DNA of 64,000 nt from Thalassotalea euphylliae. GTDB taxonomy: Bacteria > Pseudomonadota > Gammaproteobacteria > Enterobacterales > Alteromonadaceae. The position numbers and the translations under genes were made by a program. The stretch is taken from contig NZ_QUOT01000001.1 of assembly GCF_003390375.1 (NCBI RefSeq), positions 3,224,001 through 3,288,000 of the forward strand, in the 5' to 3' direction. The notes beneath the pieces were generated by a model, which saw only the letters and a program-made list of their open reading frames with translations, did no database searches and had not been told where the DNA came from. Each line of letters begins with the position of its first letter. The stretch's first letter is position 1. Below are positions 1 through 8,707 of the stretch, piece after piece.

Positions 1-537
1 CTGTCCGAATATTGTGACGATATCGGTGCCAGGGATAAGCCTTAAGCGGTTTTGTAAATCATTAGCGTAGCGGCCTAGGCTGGCAATGTCAGGCTCGCCT
101 TGTTGTTGCCAGTTTAACGCGATGAGCTGGGTATAGGCGTACCCTCGATCGTCTTCTAACGTTGGCGAGAGCGAGCCTTTAGGTAATTCAGGTTCAACTT
201 CCGCAATTAAATCGCGAATTCGAGACCATATTGGGCGGGTATTGACAATCTCATCTTTAAGTTTGATTTGAACAACGGAAAGGCTTGGCCTAGATGTTGA
301 GGTAATGAGGTCAATTTCAGGTATTTTCCTCAGTTTTTGTTCGATTTTTTCAGTAATCAGCACCTCAATCCGCTCGGCACTTGCGCCAGGCATTTGGGTC
401 AACACGCTGGCGTTACGGTTTTCAATATGCGGGTCTTCGGTTCTCGGTAACGTGGAAAGTGCGCCAAGGCCCGAAACAATCAATAAGGCAATAACCAAGG
501 ACATTACGCGGCCATTGCGAACAAATGAACGGATCAT
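1..537 (-). CDS. RND efflux transporter permease, N-terminal part (cut by window edge)
   Basis: Only the first 179 codons are present; the gene continues beyond base 1. The protein begins with a basic stretch and one hydrophobic helix (about residues 11-29), followed by the periplasmic segment typical of AcrB/HAE1-type pumps (PRTEDPHIENRNASVLTQ, then a G-A-S-A-E-R-I-E-V-L stretch). Such inner-membrane proton antiporters export drugs, dyes or detergents through a tripartite channel. Its ATG overlaps the stop of the upstream adaptor gene by four bases (ATGA), so the two are almost certainly co-translated. A separate outer-membrane channel gene is not visible here. Family assignment is firm; the substrate cannot be told. 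Confidence 0.88.
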   Translation of the reverse strand, partial: MIRSFVRNGRVMSLVIALLIVSGLGALSTLPRTEDPHIENRNASVLTQMPGASAERIEVLITEKIEQKLRKIPEIDLITSTSRPSLSVVQIKLKDEIVNTRPIWSRIRDLIAEVEPELPKGSLSPTLEDDRGYAYTQLIALNWQQQGEPDIASLGRYANDLQNRLRLIPGTDIVTIFGQ

Positions 538-1691
538 TGCTCAGCTCCAGCAGCTCTAACTACTTGGCCCGGTACAAAGCGATGAAGGCCTTCCTCGATA
601 ATGGCTATCTTAGTTTCATCTAGGCCAGTGATGTAAGCCATCGAATCTGTTGTATGCACAACATTGACTGTATATGGCTTGATGACAAAGTGGCTGTTTT
701 GCTCAACTGCCGCATAGATATTCCATTGACCTCTAACCCCATCGGTAATGGCAGTAAGTGGCAGCCAATAACCTGCTTGAGCAATTTCTTGCTTGATGGC
801 AACACGGGTAATTAAACCGCTGACGTTTTGCTGGGCTTGGTCAAGCACTAAACGGATATTAACAGTTCGAGTGGTTGGATTGATTTGTTGCCCTATGGCT
901 TTAATTGTGGCGGTATTTTGTTGTTGGGCGATGGTGACAGGTAACTGTTCACCAAGCGTTAAACTGGCAGCAACTTTGGCGGGTACGCCGATGGTGATCT
1001 CTTGCTGGCTTTGTTTGAATACGGTAAAAGCTGGCGAGCCTGGACTGACTAATTCACCTTGAGAAACAATACGTTCGTTGACAATGCCATCATAAGGGGC
1101 GCGTAACTCGGCTTTTGCGATTTGGTAACTCAAGGCATCGTAAGAGGCTACTAAGGCATCCTTATTTGCCGTTAGCACGCCATACTGCGCTTCTAGCTCG
1201 TCTATGTTTTGCTCGGACGCATATTGTTTACTGATTAGGGATTTAACTCTTGCCAAGTTTGCTTGGTTCAAGGTGAGTTGCGCCTCAACTTGCGCGATTT
1301 GTGCTTTGAGCTCGTAGGCGCGAATATTAAGCAGTTCAACATCGAGACTGGCAAGTAATTCGCCGGCTTTAATGGCATCACCACTGTCTTTAATCACTTC
1401 AGTAACGCGACCGCCAAACTCAAAACTTAGCCTGGTTTGTTGCTTAGCGGCAATTTCGCCGATGTACTCGCGGGTAATGGTATAGCTAGTTTGTTGGTTG
1501 ATTTGCTCGATGCTTGCGGCGTGAAGGTAAGGGGTATCGTCTGTCTGGCCAACAGCCTGCTCTGAGCAAGAGGTAACACTAACGCTCACTGTTATTGCAA
1601 TGGCTAATTTCTGCCAAATGTTTAGTTTCAACCAAGTGCTAGCTGAATTAGCGTTATTCATAACCATCCTTATCCATATACATTTTGCCAC
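534..1691 (-). CDS. RND efflux periplasmic adaptor (membrane fusion protein), lipoprotein
   Basis: Adaptor of the tripartite pump encoded just downstream; it bridges the inner-membrane permease and an outer-membrane channel. The N terminus has a hydrophobic segment ending in S-V-T-S-C, a lipobox, so the mature protein is probably lipid-anchored. After it come the barrel-sandwich hybrid halves (FEFGGRVTEVIKDSGDAIKAG and AELRAPYDGIVNERIVSQGE) flanking a helical hairpin, then a beta-barrel domain, in the usual HlyD/AcrA order and at usual length. The start may lie at codon 10 or 12 (both ATG) rather than at the longest start. Divergent from a TetR regulator with two palindromes in between, which suggests repression by that protein. 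Confidence 0.9.
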   Translation of the reverse strand: MAKCIWIRMVMNNANSASTWLKLNIWQKLAIAITVSVSVTSCSEQAVGQTDDTPYLHAASIEQINQQTSYTITREYIGEIAAKQQTRLSFEFGGRVTEVIKDSGDAIKAGELLASLDVELLNIRAYELKAQIAQVEAQLTLNQANLARVKSLISKQYASEQNIDELEAQYGVLTANKDALVASYDALSYQIAKAELRAPYDGIVNERIVSQGELVSPGSPAFTVFKQSQQEITIGVPAKVAASLTLGEQLPVTIAQQQNTATIKAIGQQINPTTRTVNIRLVLDQAQQNVSGLITRVAIKQEIAQAGYWLPLTAITDGVRGQWNIYAAVEQNSHFVIKPYTVNVVHTTDSMAYITGLDETKIAIIEEGLHRFVPGQVVRAAGAEQ

Positions 1692-1721
1692 TAACTGGCA
1701 TTTGCTAATAAATTAGTCTTT

Positions 1722-1776
1722 ACTGGACTGCCCAGTCTATTCAGTCTAGATGAAGTGTACTGGACTGTCTAGTCTA
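1722..1776. promoter_or_regulatory. Pair of palindromic operators between pump genes and tetR
   Basis: Two near-identical 18-base copies, at 1722-1739 and 1759-1776, of ACTGGACTGYCYAGTCTA. Each contains an inverted repeat (GACTGCCCAGTC at 1726-1737; GACTGTCTAGTC at 1763-1774). They sit 37 bases apart in the divergent region. TetR-family proteins bind such palindromes as dimers, so these are the best candidates for the operator of the adjacent TetR gene. A further half-site, CAGTCTAGA, lies between them at 1742-1750. No binding has been shown; the role is inferred from position and symmetry. Confidence 0.7.
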
Positions 1777-1885
1777 CTTTAGCTACAGTATTATTAATGT
1801 TTCACTTTGCACATTAACGCTATGCAAATAAACACCACGCAAATAAAGGCAATGCAAACAAACTTTAAGTATAACGGCACGCACG

Positions 1886-2497
1886 ATGACTAAACCTCGC
1901 AGTCGAAACCGAACTAAGCAGCAACAAATTCTTAATGCTGCCACTGAGCTATTCACTGAGCAGGGCTATCATGCCACGAGTATGGCGCTCATCGCGCAAC
2001 ATGCAAATGTGTCTAAACAAACAGTCTATAGCCATTTTGGCTCAAAAGAGGAATTGTTTGCTGCTGCCATTGAACAAAAGTGTGATACCTCAGGCTTGCT
2101 AGACATTAACCACATCGACTTGTCAGATCCCAAAGCCGCTTTACTTGCCGTTGCAAAGCGATTTTTTCTTATGGTTACGTCAAAAGAGGCACTTGCCGTT
2201 CACAAAATTTGTGCTTATGAATCAAAAAAGTACCCACAATTATCAGAACTCTTCTACCAGGCTGGCCCAGAGCGCTTAACGGCAGATGTCGCAAAACTGT
2301 TAGCAGAGCTCAATGCGCGTCAGTTGATCAGTATTAAAGCACCTCACACAGCGGCGGTGCAGTTCTTACTGCTGATGAAAGGTGAAGCTTGGGGGCGCGT
2401 TGAATTTAATACGCCTAAGCAGCTTTCTAACGCAGAAATTGATGAATATTTATCTGACAGTGTAGATTTCTTTTTACGTGGCTATAGCTCAGAATAA
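1886..2497 (+). CDS. TetR/AcrR-family transcriptional regulator
   Basis: 203-residue protein with an N-terminal TetR helix-turn-helix at about residues 14-58 (ILNAATELFTEQGYHATSM, then IAQHANVSKQTVYSHFGSKE), which is the best conserved part of the family. The rest is an all-helical ligand-binding and dimerisation domain of TetR_C type. It is divergent from the RND adaptor/permease genes and presumably represses them until a pump substrate binds. No strong Shine-Dalgarno is seen before the ATG; the start is supported by the basic N-terminal arm usual in the family. The ligand is unknown. Confidence 0.93.
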   Translation: MTKPRSRNRTKQQQILNAATELFTEQGYHATSMALIAQHANVSKQTVYSHFGSKEELFAAAIEQKCDTSGLLDINHIDLSDPKAALLAVAKRFFLMVTSKEALAVHKICAYESKKYPQLSELFYQAGPERLTADVAKLLAELNARQLISIKAPHTAAVQFLLLMKGEAWGRVEFNTPKQLSNAEIDEYLSDSVDFFLRGYSSE

Positions 2498-2537
2498 ACT
2501 GCGATAACCTTGCTTTAATAATTCACAATATTCAGGG

Positions 2538-2565
2538 TTACATTCGCTTCACATTTTGCTATAAC
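2538..2565 (+). promoter_or_regulatory. Candidate sigma70 promoter of the SapC-family gene
   Basis: TTACAT (2538-2543) and TATAAC (2560-2565) separated by 16 bases, about 40 bases before the ATG of the SapC-family gene. It is the best hexamer pair in the 109-base gap after tetR. Assigned by eye only. Confidence 0.45.
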
Positions 2566-2606
2566 GCTGTCATTAAAATTATTCTAATCGTTTTAAAGGA
2601 TTCTTT

Positions 2607-3311
2607 ATGCCTGCACCTGTTAGGCCGCTCAACGCTGTTGACCACGGTAAAGTAAAAATTAACCCATCACGTCATTTTGCTCACGTTGAAAAAGAGCAAA
2701 TTGTGCCACTTATCGTTCACGAATTTGCTAGCACGGCTGCGGAAATGCCAATTGTATTCGTGAAAAACTCTGAAACAGGTGAGTTTACACCAGTGGCAAT
2801 ATTAGGCTTTGAACAAGGTGAAAACTTGTTTTATGGCCAACAATGGCTTGCGAGCTATGCACCAGCGGTAATCATGCACCATCCGTTTGCGTTGATGCCT
2901 GCACAAGATAACCCAGAGCAAATGCAATTGGTTATTTCAGAAACTGATGAAGTGCTTAATGGCACTGAAGGTGAAGCGTTGTTTACTGAGGCTGGTGAAG
3001 AAACCCAATATTTAGAGCAGCGTAAAAATGCATTAGGCAAGTACTTTGAAAATACTTTTATTACTAAAGGATTTGTTAATTTCCTAGTAGAGAAAGCGTT
3101 GATCGTTGAGCAAACGCTGAATCTAGAAGTAAACGGTCAAAAACGTCAGTTAAATGGAATTCACCTAATTGATGAGAAAAAGCTTAATGCCCTACCTGAT
3201 GAAGACTTCTTAGAAATGAAAAAGCGCGGTTACCTATCACCGATTTACGCGCACCTATTGTCAATGCAGCAGTTTAATAACTTAGCGAAATTGAAAAACA
3301 AAACAGCGTAA
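2607..3311 (+). CDS. SapC-family protein
   Basis: 234 residues matching the SapC family, named after a Campylobacter S-layer-associated gene; its members in marine gammaproteobacteria have no settled function. Seen features: no signal peptide or membrane helix, a central F-Y-G-x-x-W-L-A-S-Y-x-P stretch followed by a H-H-P-F motif, and near the C terminus LNGIHLIDEKKLNALPDEDF then RGYLSPIYAHLLSMQQF, both characteristic of the family. The start is preceded by AAAGGA at a good distance. It is a single gene with its own promoter and terminator. The family call is firm; I give no biochemical role. Confidence 0.8.
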   Translation: MPAPVRPLNAVDHGKVKINPSRHFAHVEKEQIVPLIVHEFASTAAEMPIVFVKNSETGEFTPVAILGFEQGENLFYGQQWLASYAPAVIMHHPFALMPAQDNPEQMQLVISETDEVLNGTEGEALFTEAGEETQYLEQRKNALGKYFENTFITKGFVNFLVEKALIVEQTLNLEVNGQKRQLNGIHLIDEKKLNALPDEDFLEMKKRGYLSPIYAHLLSMQQFNNLAKLKNKTA

Positions 3312-3331
3312 TTGTTGTTCGAACAATTAGT

Positions 3332-3362
3332 AAAAAAACCGGCTAAATGCCGGTTTTTTTTT
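3332..3362. terminator. Bidirectional rho-independent terminator
   Basis: Stem AAAACCGGC / GCCGGTTTT around a TAAAT loop, with a long T run downstream on the plus strand and seven T residues downstream on the minus strand. It lies between the convergent SapC-family gene and ccmE and can serve both. Confidence 0.85.
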
Positions 3363-3363
3363 A

Positions 3364-3399
3364 TTGGGTGAATAGTTGGGTGAATAGTTGGGTGAATTG
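3364..3399. repeat. Three tandem copies of a 12-base unit
   Basis: TTGGGTGAATAG occurs at 3364-3375 and 3376-3387, and a third copy at 3388-3399 has one base changed. The following bases (AATTGTCG repeated in ACTAAATTGTCG and GAGCGAATTGTG) look like further decayed partial copies. It lies between the terminator and the stop of ccmE. Probably a small slippage product of no function. Confidence 0.8.
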
Positions 3400-3439
3400 T
3401 CGACTAAATTGTCGAGCGAATTGTGATTCCCGACAGAGC

Positions 3440-3952
3440 TTAATTCGAATTCTCTAACTGCTTGCCACTATAGCTAGGCTTTTGGTGCATAGTGCCAGCT
3501 GCGTCAGCCAGCTCTTTTGGCATGTAGTTCTCGTCATGCTTTGCTAAAACCTCAGAGGCCTGAATAATAAAACCATCGGTTAGTACGCCGTTGGCAACAA
3601 TACCTTGTCCCTCACGGAACAAGTCAGGCAAGATACCATCGTACTTAACGGTGATCATAGGGTCATTCGCATCAAAGCTAATCGGCATTTTCATATCAGC
3701 GAGTCTAAAGGTGACTTTTAAGCTGTCAGGATCACGATTAACTGTTTCTGGTACGACTAAGCCACCCACACGAAGTCGCTGACCGATTTGTGCTTTTAAG
3801 CCTGTATCTTCTTTGCCATAATGGATTTCAGAAGGTTTATAAAATAAATCGATATTTTGGCTAAGCGCGTACAGAATTAGCCCTGCGACGACACCTAATC
3901 CTGATAAAACGGCGACAACGATGGTTAATCGTTTTTTCCTTCTAGGATTCAT
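3440..3952 (-). CDS. ccmE: Cytochrome c maturation haem chaperone CcmE
   Basis: Periplasmic haem chaperone that takes haem from CcmABCD and passes it to CcmF. 170 residues: a basic N terminus (NPRRKKRL), one membrane anchor at about 10-30, then an OB-fold domain. The haem-binding motif HDENY is present with His139 and Tyr143, the residues that bind haem covalently and axially in the family. The C-terminal tail is flexible, as usual. Last gene of the minus-strand ccmABCDE group, 36 bases after ccmD. Confidence 0.97.
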   Translation of the reverse strand: MNPRRKKRLTIVVAVLSGLGVVAGLILYALSQNIDLFYKPSEIHYGKEDTGLKAQIGQRLRVGGLVVPETVNRDPDSLKVTFRLADMKMPISFDANDPMITVKYDGILPDLFREGQGIVANGVLTDGFIIQASEVLAKHDENYMPKELADAAGTMHQKPSYSGKQLENSN

Positions 3953-3988
3953 GCGTTACCTCTTTATTACCTTTTTTATTGCCGGAGC

Positions 3989-4207
3989 TTAGCTTTTTGC
4001 CTGTTGGGCTGCTTGTTGCTCAGCGGCAAGTTTTAATTTTTGTTCACGTTTAATTTGGCTAGCAATTTGCCCTTTAATTGCTTTGCTCGCTTTGAGACTG
4101 CTAACAATTAACAGCAAAAATAGCACGATTGATGCGCCATAGCTTAACCAAACAAAAAAGCCATAGCCACCCATATCGAGAAAGGCAGAAAAACTGTCAA
4201 ATTGCAT
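3989..4207 (-). CDS. ccmD: Haem exporter subunit CcmD
   Basis: 72-residue membrane protein with one helix (about residues 17-39) and a basic, alanine/glutamine-rich cytoplasmic tail, typical of CcmD. It has a G-G-Y-x-x-F-V-W-L-S-Y motif just before and within the helix, the best conserved part of the family. CcmD helps release holo-CcmE from the CcmABC transporter. Its ATG overlaps the ccmC stop by one base (TAATG), which points to translational coupling. Confidence 0.93.
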   Translation of the reverse strand: MQFDSFSAFLDMGGYGFFVWLSYGASIVLFLLLIVSSLKASKAIKGQIASQIKREQKLKLAAEQQAAQQAKS

Positions 4208-4995
4208 TAGTTACCTCCGGCGTTTGCTTGCTTGTTAGTTGCAAGGTGAGGTGCATTGTCATCACCTGTCACGAGCGTGCGTACCCAAGGGCGCATTTTA
4301 TTGCGTGACAGTACTTCGGTTTGAAAGCGAATACAGGCGATGTAGCCAGCTAAACAGCCAAACCCAAAGAAGCACAGCAAAAATGGCCAGTACATTTCAG
4401 GTGCCATGGCTGGCATACCGAGTTTAGAAACTGTTGCACCTTGGTGTAGGGTGTTCCACCATTCAACCGAATACTTGATGATTGGAATATTAATCACACC
4501 TACCAGTGACAGTATACCTGCGGCTTTACCCGCCATTTGCTTGTCATCGAAAGCGTTGTGCAATGCGATAACGCCCAAGTACAAAAATAATAAAATAAGC
4601 TCTGATGTTAGGCGCGCATCCCATACCCACCAAGTGCCCCACATAGGCTTACCCCATGCGGCACCGGTTAACAATGCGATTGCAGTAAACACTGCGCCAA
4701 TAGGTGCCAGTGCCGCCGCAGAGGCGTCGGCCAGTTTTACCTGCCAAACTAAGCTAGAAAGTGCCGCAATGGCCATAGCAACGTACAAGCTCATTGAGAG
4801 GATTGCACTGGGTACATGCACGTAGAAAATACGAAAGCTATCACCTTGTTGGTAGTCTGCCGGTGCAAACAATAGTGCCCAAACTAGACCAGTACTCAGC
4901 AGTACAATGCTAGCTAAACCAAACCAAGGTTTAATTTTTTCAGTGAAGTGGTATGACACTTCAGGGTTAGCGTATGGGTGTAACCATTTCCACAT
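4207..4995 (-). CDS. ccmC: Haem handling membrane protein CcmC
   Basis: 262 residues with six predicted membrane helices. The tryptophan-rich signature WGTWWVWD of the haem-handling protein superfamily is at residues 119-126. A conserved histidine lies at position 60 (FYVHVPSA), with another in the fourth periplasmic loop (NTLHQGA). CcmC presents haem to CcmE. It follows ccmB directly and overlaps ccmD by one base. Length and motifs match gammaproteobacterial CcmC. Confidence 0.97.
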   Translation of the reverse strand: MWKWLHPYANPEVSYHFTEKIKPWFGLASIVLLSTGLVWALLFAPADYQQGDSFRIFYVHVPSAILSMSLYVAMAIAALSSLVWQVKLADASAAALAPIGAVFTAIALLTGAAWGKPMWGTWWVWDARLTSELILLFLYLGVIALHNAFDDKQMAGKAAGILSLVGVINIPIIKYSVEWWNTLHQGATVSKLGMPAMAPEMYWPFLLCFFGFGCLAGYIACIRFQTEVLSRNKMRPWVRTLVTGDDNAPHLATNKQANAGGN

Positions 4996-5703
4996 TTAGT
5001 TAGTACTCACTTTTAAGGCGGCTCCAACGGCAAAAGGTGCAAGCGTTAGTGAACCAAAAAACAGCGCGGCAATTATAGCAAGTTGTCCATTGTAGGGTAA
5101 GCTTAAGCTCGCAGTATCAATGGCACTGGTGGCAAAAATGAGCACCGGAATATAAAGCGGTAGCACAATCAAACTCAGTAACACCCCACCTTTTTTAATG
5201 CCCACGGTTAGTGCTGCACCAATTGCGCCAATAAAACTTAATACGGGCGTTCCCAACAATAGGGTTAGCATTAAAGCAGAATAACTTTGCTCGGGTAAAT
5301 GCAGTAATACCGCCAATAGTGGCGCAATTAAAATGAGCGGTAAGCCTGTTAACAGCCAATGCGCGCAAATTTTTGCCAAGGTAAAAATAAATAGCGGCTG
5401 TGGGCTGATCAGCATTTGCTCTAGTGACCCGTCGCTGTGATCGGCTTTAAACAAACGATCGAGTGAGAGTAGCGTTGCCAATAATGCCGATACCCAAATA
5501 ATCCCCGGTGCTATTTTCGCCAGTGTATTGGGCTGTGGACCTATACCCAGCGGGAAAAGAGTGATCACAATGATAAAAAACAACAGCGGGTTAATCATTT
5601 CGTCCTTATGACGAAAGGCAATAATGAGATCGCGTTTTAGCGTTAACATAAATGCTTGGCGGTATGACAATGCCCCTGCTTGGCGATTCGATGCGTTTGT
5701 CAT
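4996..5703 (-). CDS. ccmB: Haem exporter membrane subunit CcmB
   Basis: Membrane subunit paired with the ATPase CcmA in the haem-trafficking ABC transporter. The sequence carries the family hallmarks LITLFPLGIGP-like (V-I-T-L-F-P-L-G-I-G-P-Q-P) and KIAPGIIWVSALLATLLSLD, and six helices. I chose the ATG at 5703 (235 residues), one base after the ccmA stop and preceded by AGG. An in-frame upstream start at 5754 would overlap ccmA by about 50 bases, and a later ATG at 5649 would give the shorter length known from E. coli. Confidence 0.95.
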   Translation of the reverse strand: MTNASNRQAGALSYRQAFMLTLKRDLIIAFRHKDEMINPLLFFIIVITLFPLGIGPQPNTLAKIAPGIIWVSALLATLLSLDRLFKADHSDGSLEQMLISPQPLFIFTLAKICAHWLLTGLPLILIAPLLAVLLHLPEQSYSALMLTLLLGTPVLSFIGAIGAALTVGIKKGGVLLSLIVLPLYIPVLIFATSAIDTASLSLPYNGQLAIIAALFFGSLTLAPFAVGAALKVSTN

Positions 5704-5704
5704 A

Positions 5705-6343
5705 TCAAAATAACCTATAACTGAGTTCGATAGTTTTAACCAAGGCAGGATCAATCGCTAAATCTTGGTGTGTCGTTAATATCACACAGCCACCTGCTTT
5801 TGCATGAGCAACAAACAGAGCTTCGAGTGCGGCAACGCCTTGTTTATCAATGGCGGTAAACGGCTCGTCTAAAATCCAGACTTTGGCTTTGTTTTGCCAT
5901 AACCTCGCCAATGCGATACGACGATGCTGGCCAGCACTTAAATGCGATGCGTAACAGTCTTCAAAACCCAATAGGTTAACGTTTGATAACGTTTCTTCAG
6001 CGAGCTCTGGATCTTCACCATTGAGCGCTAAATTAAAGGCTAAGTTCTCTTGCGCGCTAAGCTCAGCTTTAACACCCGGCATATGGCCTAAATAAAGCAA
6101 ATCTTGGCAGTAAACTTCAGGTTGCTCGTGAATCGAGAGAGTTTTATAAAAAATATCGCCTTCAAATGGCATAGACAAACCAGCGAGAATACGCAGTAAG
6201 CTGGTTTTTCCGGCGCCGTTAGGGCCAGCCACCTGCACAATTTCTCCTGGCTGGATGGCGAAAGATAGGTGCTCGAACAGCACGCGATCTTCACGAATGC
6301 AGGTTAATTGCTTGGCTTGGATCAAAGATGGTGTGTCAGACAA
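5705..6343 (-). CDS. ccmA: Haem exporter ATP-binding protein CcmA
   Basis: ABC ATPase of 212 residues that drives release of holo-CcmE. Visible motifs are Walker A GPNGAGKTS (about 40-48), the signature LSAGQHRR (about 135-142), Walker B VWILDEP (about 154-160) and the switch histidine in LTTHQD. First gene of the minus-strand group and divergent from ccmF. The signature has Q-H after the glycine, common in CcmA. Confidence 0.96.
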   Translation of the reverse strand: MSDTPSLIQAKQLTCIREDRVLFEHLSFAIQPGEIVQVAGPNGAGKTSLLRILAGLSMPFEGDIFYKTLSIHEQPEVYCQDLLYLGHMPGVKAELSAQENLAFNLALNGEDPELAEETLSNVNLLGFEDCYASHLSAGQHRRIALARLWQNKAKVWILDEPFTAIDKQGVAALEALFVAHAKAGGCVILTTHQDLAIDPALVKTIELSYRLF

Positions 6344-6712
6344 GATAACTTCAGCAGGTTAGGGCGAGGTACAACTTTTTTGGCCAATTCGCCGTAATTG
6401 ATAACGAGCGTTAATCATACTACAAATTGGCGCCGACAAAACAGTCTGACATACGATGAGTCTCGCTTTTGTTGTGTTAAATCATAAAAGCATGCGATTA
6501 GTTGCGAATTGTTACGGTGAAAAAGCTGAAATAAAGCAAAATTTAATGGTAAAATCGCCGGGTTTTTCAACGGCATGAAAGCGCATTATTCGCTGTTTAT
6601 AGACACATAAATTATGCGGGTATTATTGGTTTAACGTGATTTAGCGCATTTACACCGCGGTAGGTGTTAACAAGTCAGTGCTGAGAAATTATTACAGAGC
6701 TTGGAGTTATAC
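6344..6712. other. Divergent control region between ccmA and ccmF
   Basis: 369 bases with no gene. It must hold promoters for both ccm groups. The only clear symmetry is ACACC-N6-GGTGT at 6652-6667, about 45 bases before ccmF. I see no convincing FNR or ArcA site and no clear hexamer pair. Confidence 0.5.
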
Positions 6713-8683
6713 ATGATCCCAGAACTTGGGCATTTTTCCCTGATCATCGCCATGGCGTTTGCCATGTGTTTGTCAGTAGTTCCGTTAATCGGTGTCTACG
6801 CTAACCAGCCAAAATTGGCAGCCTATGCCAAACCCCTTACTTTTGGTATGTTCATTTTTACTGCAATCAGTATTTTTATTCTCGGTTATAGCTTTGTAGT
6901 TGATGACTTCTCTGTGCGTTACATTGCCAGTCATTCCAATAGTTTACTGCCTTATTATTTTAAAATTAGCGCGGTTTGGGGCGGCCATGAAGGCTCCTTA
7001 CTGCTTTGGGTATTTTCATTAACCGCCTGGACCATGGCAGTTGCGGTATACAGCAAAAACATTGAACAGGCGTTTATCGCACGCGTTTTAGCAGTGATGG
7101 GGATGATTGCGGTAGGTTTTATGGCGTTTACGCTATTAACGTCTAACCCGTTTGAACGTTTATGGCCGAATGTTCCGATGGAAGGGCGCGACCTTAACCC
7201 ACTACTGCAAGACATTGGCCTTATCCTTCATCCGCCAATGCTTTACCTAGGGTACGTTGGTTTCTCGGTTGCCTTTGCCTTTGCGGTTGCCGCTTTGATG
7301 TCAGGTAAGATGGATGCGGCTTGGGCGCGTTGGTCTCGCCCATGGACAGTGGGTGCTTGGATTTTCTTAACACTTGGCATTGCGCTAGGTAGCTGGTGGG
7401 CCTATTACGAGCTTGGCTGGGGCGGCTGGTGGTTTTGGGATCCAGTAGAAAACGCGTCGTTTATGCCTTGGCTGGTCGGTACTGCATTGATCCACTCACT
7501 AGCGGTAACAGAAAAGCGCGGCACATTTAGAAACTGGACCGTGCTGTTAGCCATTTTCGCGTTTAGCTTAAGCTTATTAGGCACCTTTATTGTTCGCTCT
7601 GGTGTGATTACTTCGGTGCATTCATTTGCCGCTGACCCAACGCGTGGTGCCTTCATCCTGCTATTACTTGCCATTGCAGTGGGTAGCTCGTTAACGCTAT
7701 ATGCGTTTCGTGCCAGCAATGTGCAAAGCTTCTCACGTTTCTCTTTTTACTCTCGCGAAACCGCTTTACTCGCCGCTAATGTGATTTTGGTGACATCAGC
7801 GGTAACGGTAATGCTTGGTACCTTATACCCATTATTTATCGATGCGATGGGACTAGGGAAAATATCAGTAGGGCCACCGTACTTTAACGCGGTATTTGTG
7901 CCTATGATGTGCTTGCTGTTTGTCGTAATGGGCATTGGGCCGCTAATTCGCTGGAAAAAAGCTAAACAAGGCGAGTTACGCAAACAACTTAACCCAATCA
8001 CTGTATTGAGTGTGCTGGTTGGTTTGGCCTTCCCATTTGTCTACGGTGGCAGTTTTGATTGGTTAGTCAGTCTAGGGATTGGTTTGGCGATGTGGGTGGC
8101 TTGTGTAGTGATCAAAGAAGCCATTAATCAGAAGCAAAAAACGGGCAAACTCACTATGAGCCAACTGGGCATGACGCTTGCTCACTTTGGTATCGCAGTA
8201 ACCATTGTTGGTGTTACCTTAGTATCTGTTTATGAAACCGAAACCAACGTGCGAATGGTAGCTGGTGAAAAAGTAACGATTGACGGTTACACCATTGCTT
8301 TTAATGGTATCAAACCAGTTAAAGGGCCAAACTACTCGGCTGAACAAGGTCAGCTAGAAGTTTATCAAGGTGATGACTTTGTTGCTTTATTGCAGCCTGA
8401 GCGTCGTACTTACTTGGTACAAACGATGGGCATGACCGAAGCGGCGATTGACCCAGGTTTGACGCGCGATGTCTATTTAGCGCTAGGCGACCCTCTGGGC
8501 GATGGTGCTTGGGCGATTCGCGTGCATATTAAGCCATTTGTTCGATGGATTTGGTTAGGCGCGATATTTATGGGGCTCGGTGGTTTTGTTGCTATGATGG
8601 ACAAACGCTACCGTCAACGCCGTAAACAGCACACAACATCTCGCGCAGATGAAAGTGCACCATTAACTCAGCAAACAGTTTAA
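6713..8683 (+). CDS. ccmF: Cytochrome c haem lyase subunit CcmF
   Basis: Large polytopic protein (656 residues) that, with CcmH/CcmI, ligates haem to apocytochrome c. It carries the tryptophan-rich motif WGGWWFWDPVENASFMPW (about residues 234-251), the HPPMLYLGYVGF stretch (about 172-183) and many membrane helices, ending in a basic tail. I chose the ATG at 6713, preceded by GGAG at 6703-6706; a TTG four codons upstream is unlikely because it overlaps the ribosome site. First gene of ccmFGHI. Confidence 0.97.
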   Translation: MIPELGHFSLIIAMAFAMCLSVVPLIGVYANQPKLAAYAKPLTFGMFIFTAISIFILGYSFVVDDFSVRYIASHSNSLLPYYFKISAVWGGHEGSLLLWVFSLTAWTMAVAVYSKNIEQAFIARVLAVMGMIAVGFMAFTLLTSNPFERLWPNVPMEGRDLNPLLQDIGLILHPPMLYLGYVGFSVAFAFAVAALMSGKMDAAWARWSRPWTVGAWIFLTLGIALGSWWAYYELGWGGWWFWDPVENASFMPWLVGTALIHSLAVTEKRGTFRNWTVLLAIFAFSLSLLGTFIVRSGVITSVHSFAADPTRGAFILLLLAIAVGSSLTLYAFRASNVQSFSRFSFYSRETALLAANVILVTSAVTVMLGTLYPLFIDAMGLGKISVGPPYFNAVFVPMMCLLFVVMGIGPLIRWKKAKQGELRKQLNPITVLSVLVGLAFPFVYGGSFDWLVSLGIGLAMWVACVVIKEAINQKQKTGKLTMSQLGMTLAHFGIAVTIVGVTLVSVYETETNVRMVAGEKVTIDGYTIAFNGIKPVKGPNYSAEQGQLEVYQGDDFVALLQPERRTYLVQTMGMTEAAIDPGLTRDVYLALGDPLGDGAWAIRVHIKPFVRWIWLGAIFMGLGGFVAMMDKRYRQRRKQHTTSRADESAPLTQQTV

Positions 8684-8707
8684 GCAGTAGGCCAAGTAGT
8701 CAGTATT

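Noticed and set aside
3361..3430. CRISPR-like array near the 12-base tandem repeat
   Set aside because: Units are directly adjacent without spacers, and there are only three copies.
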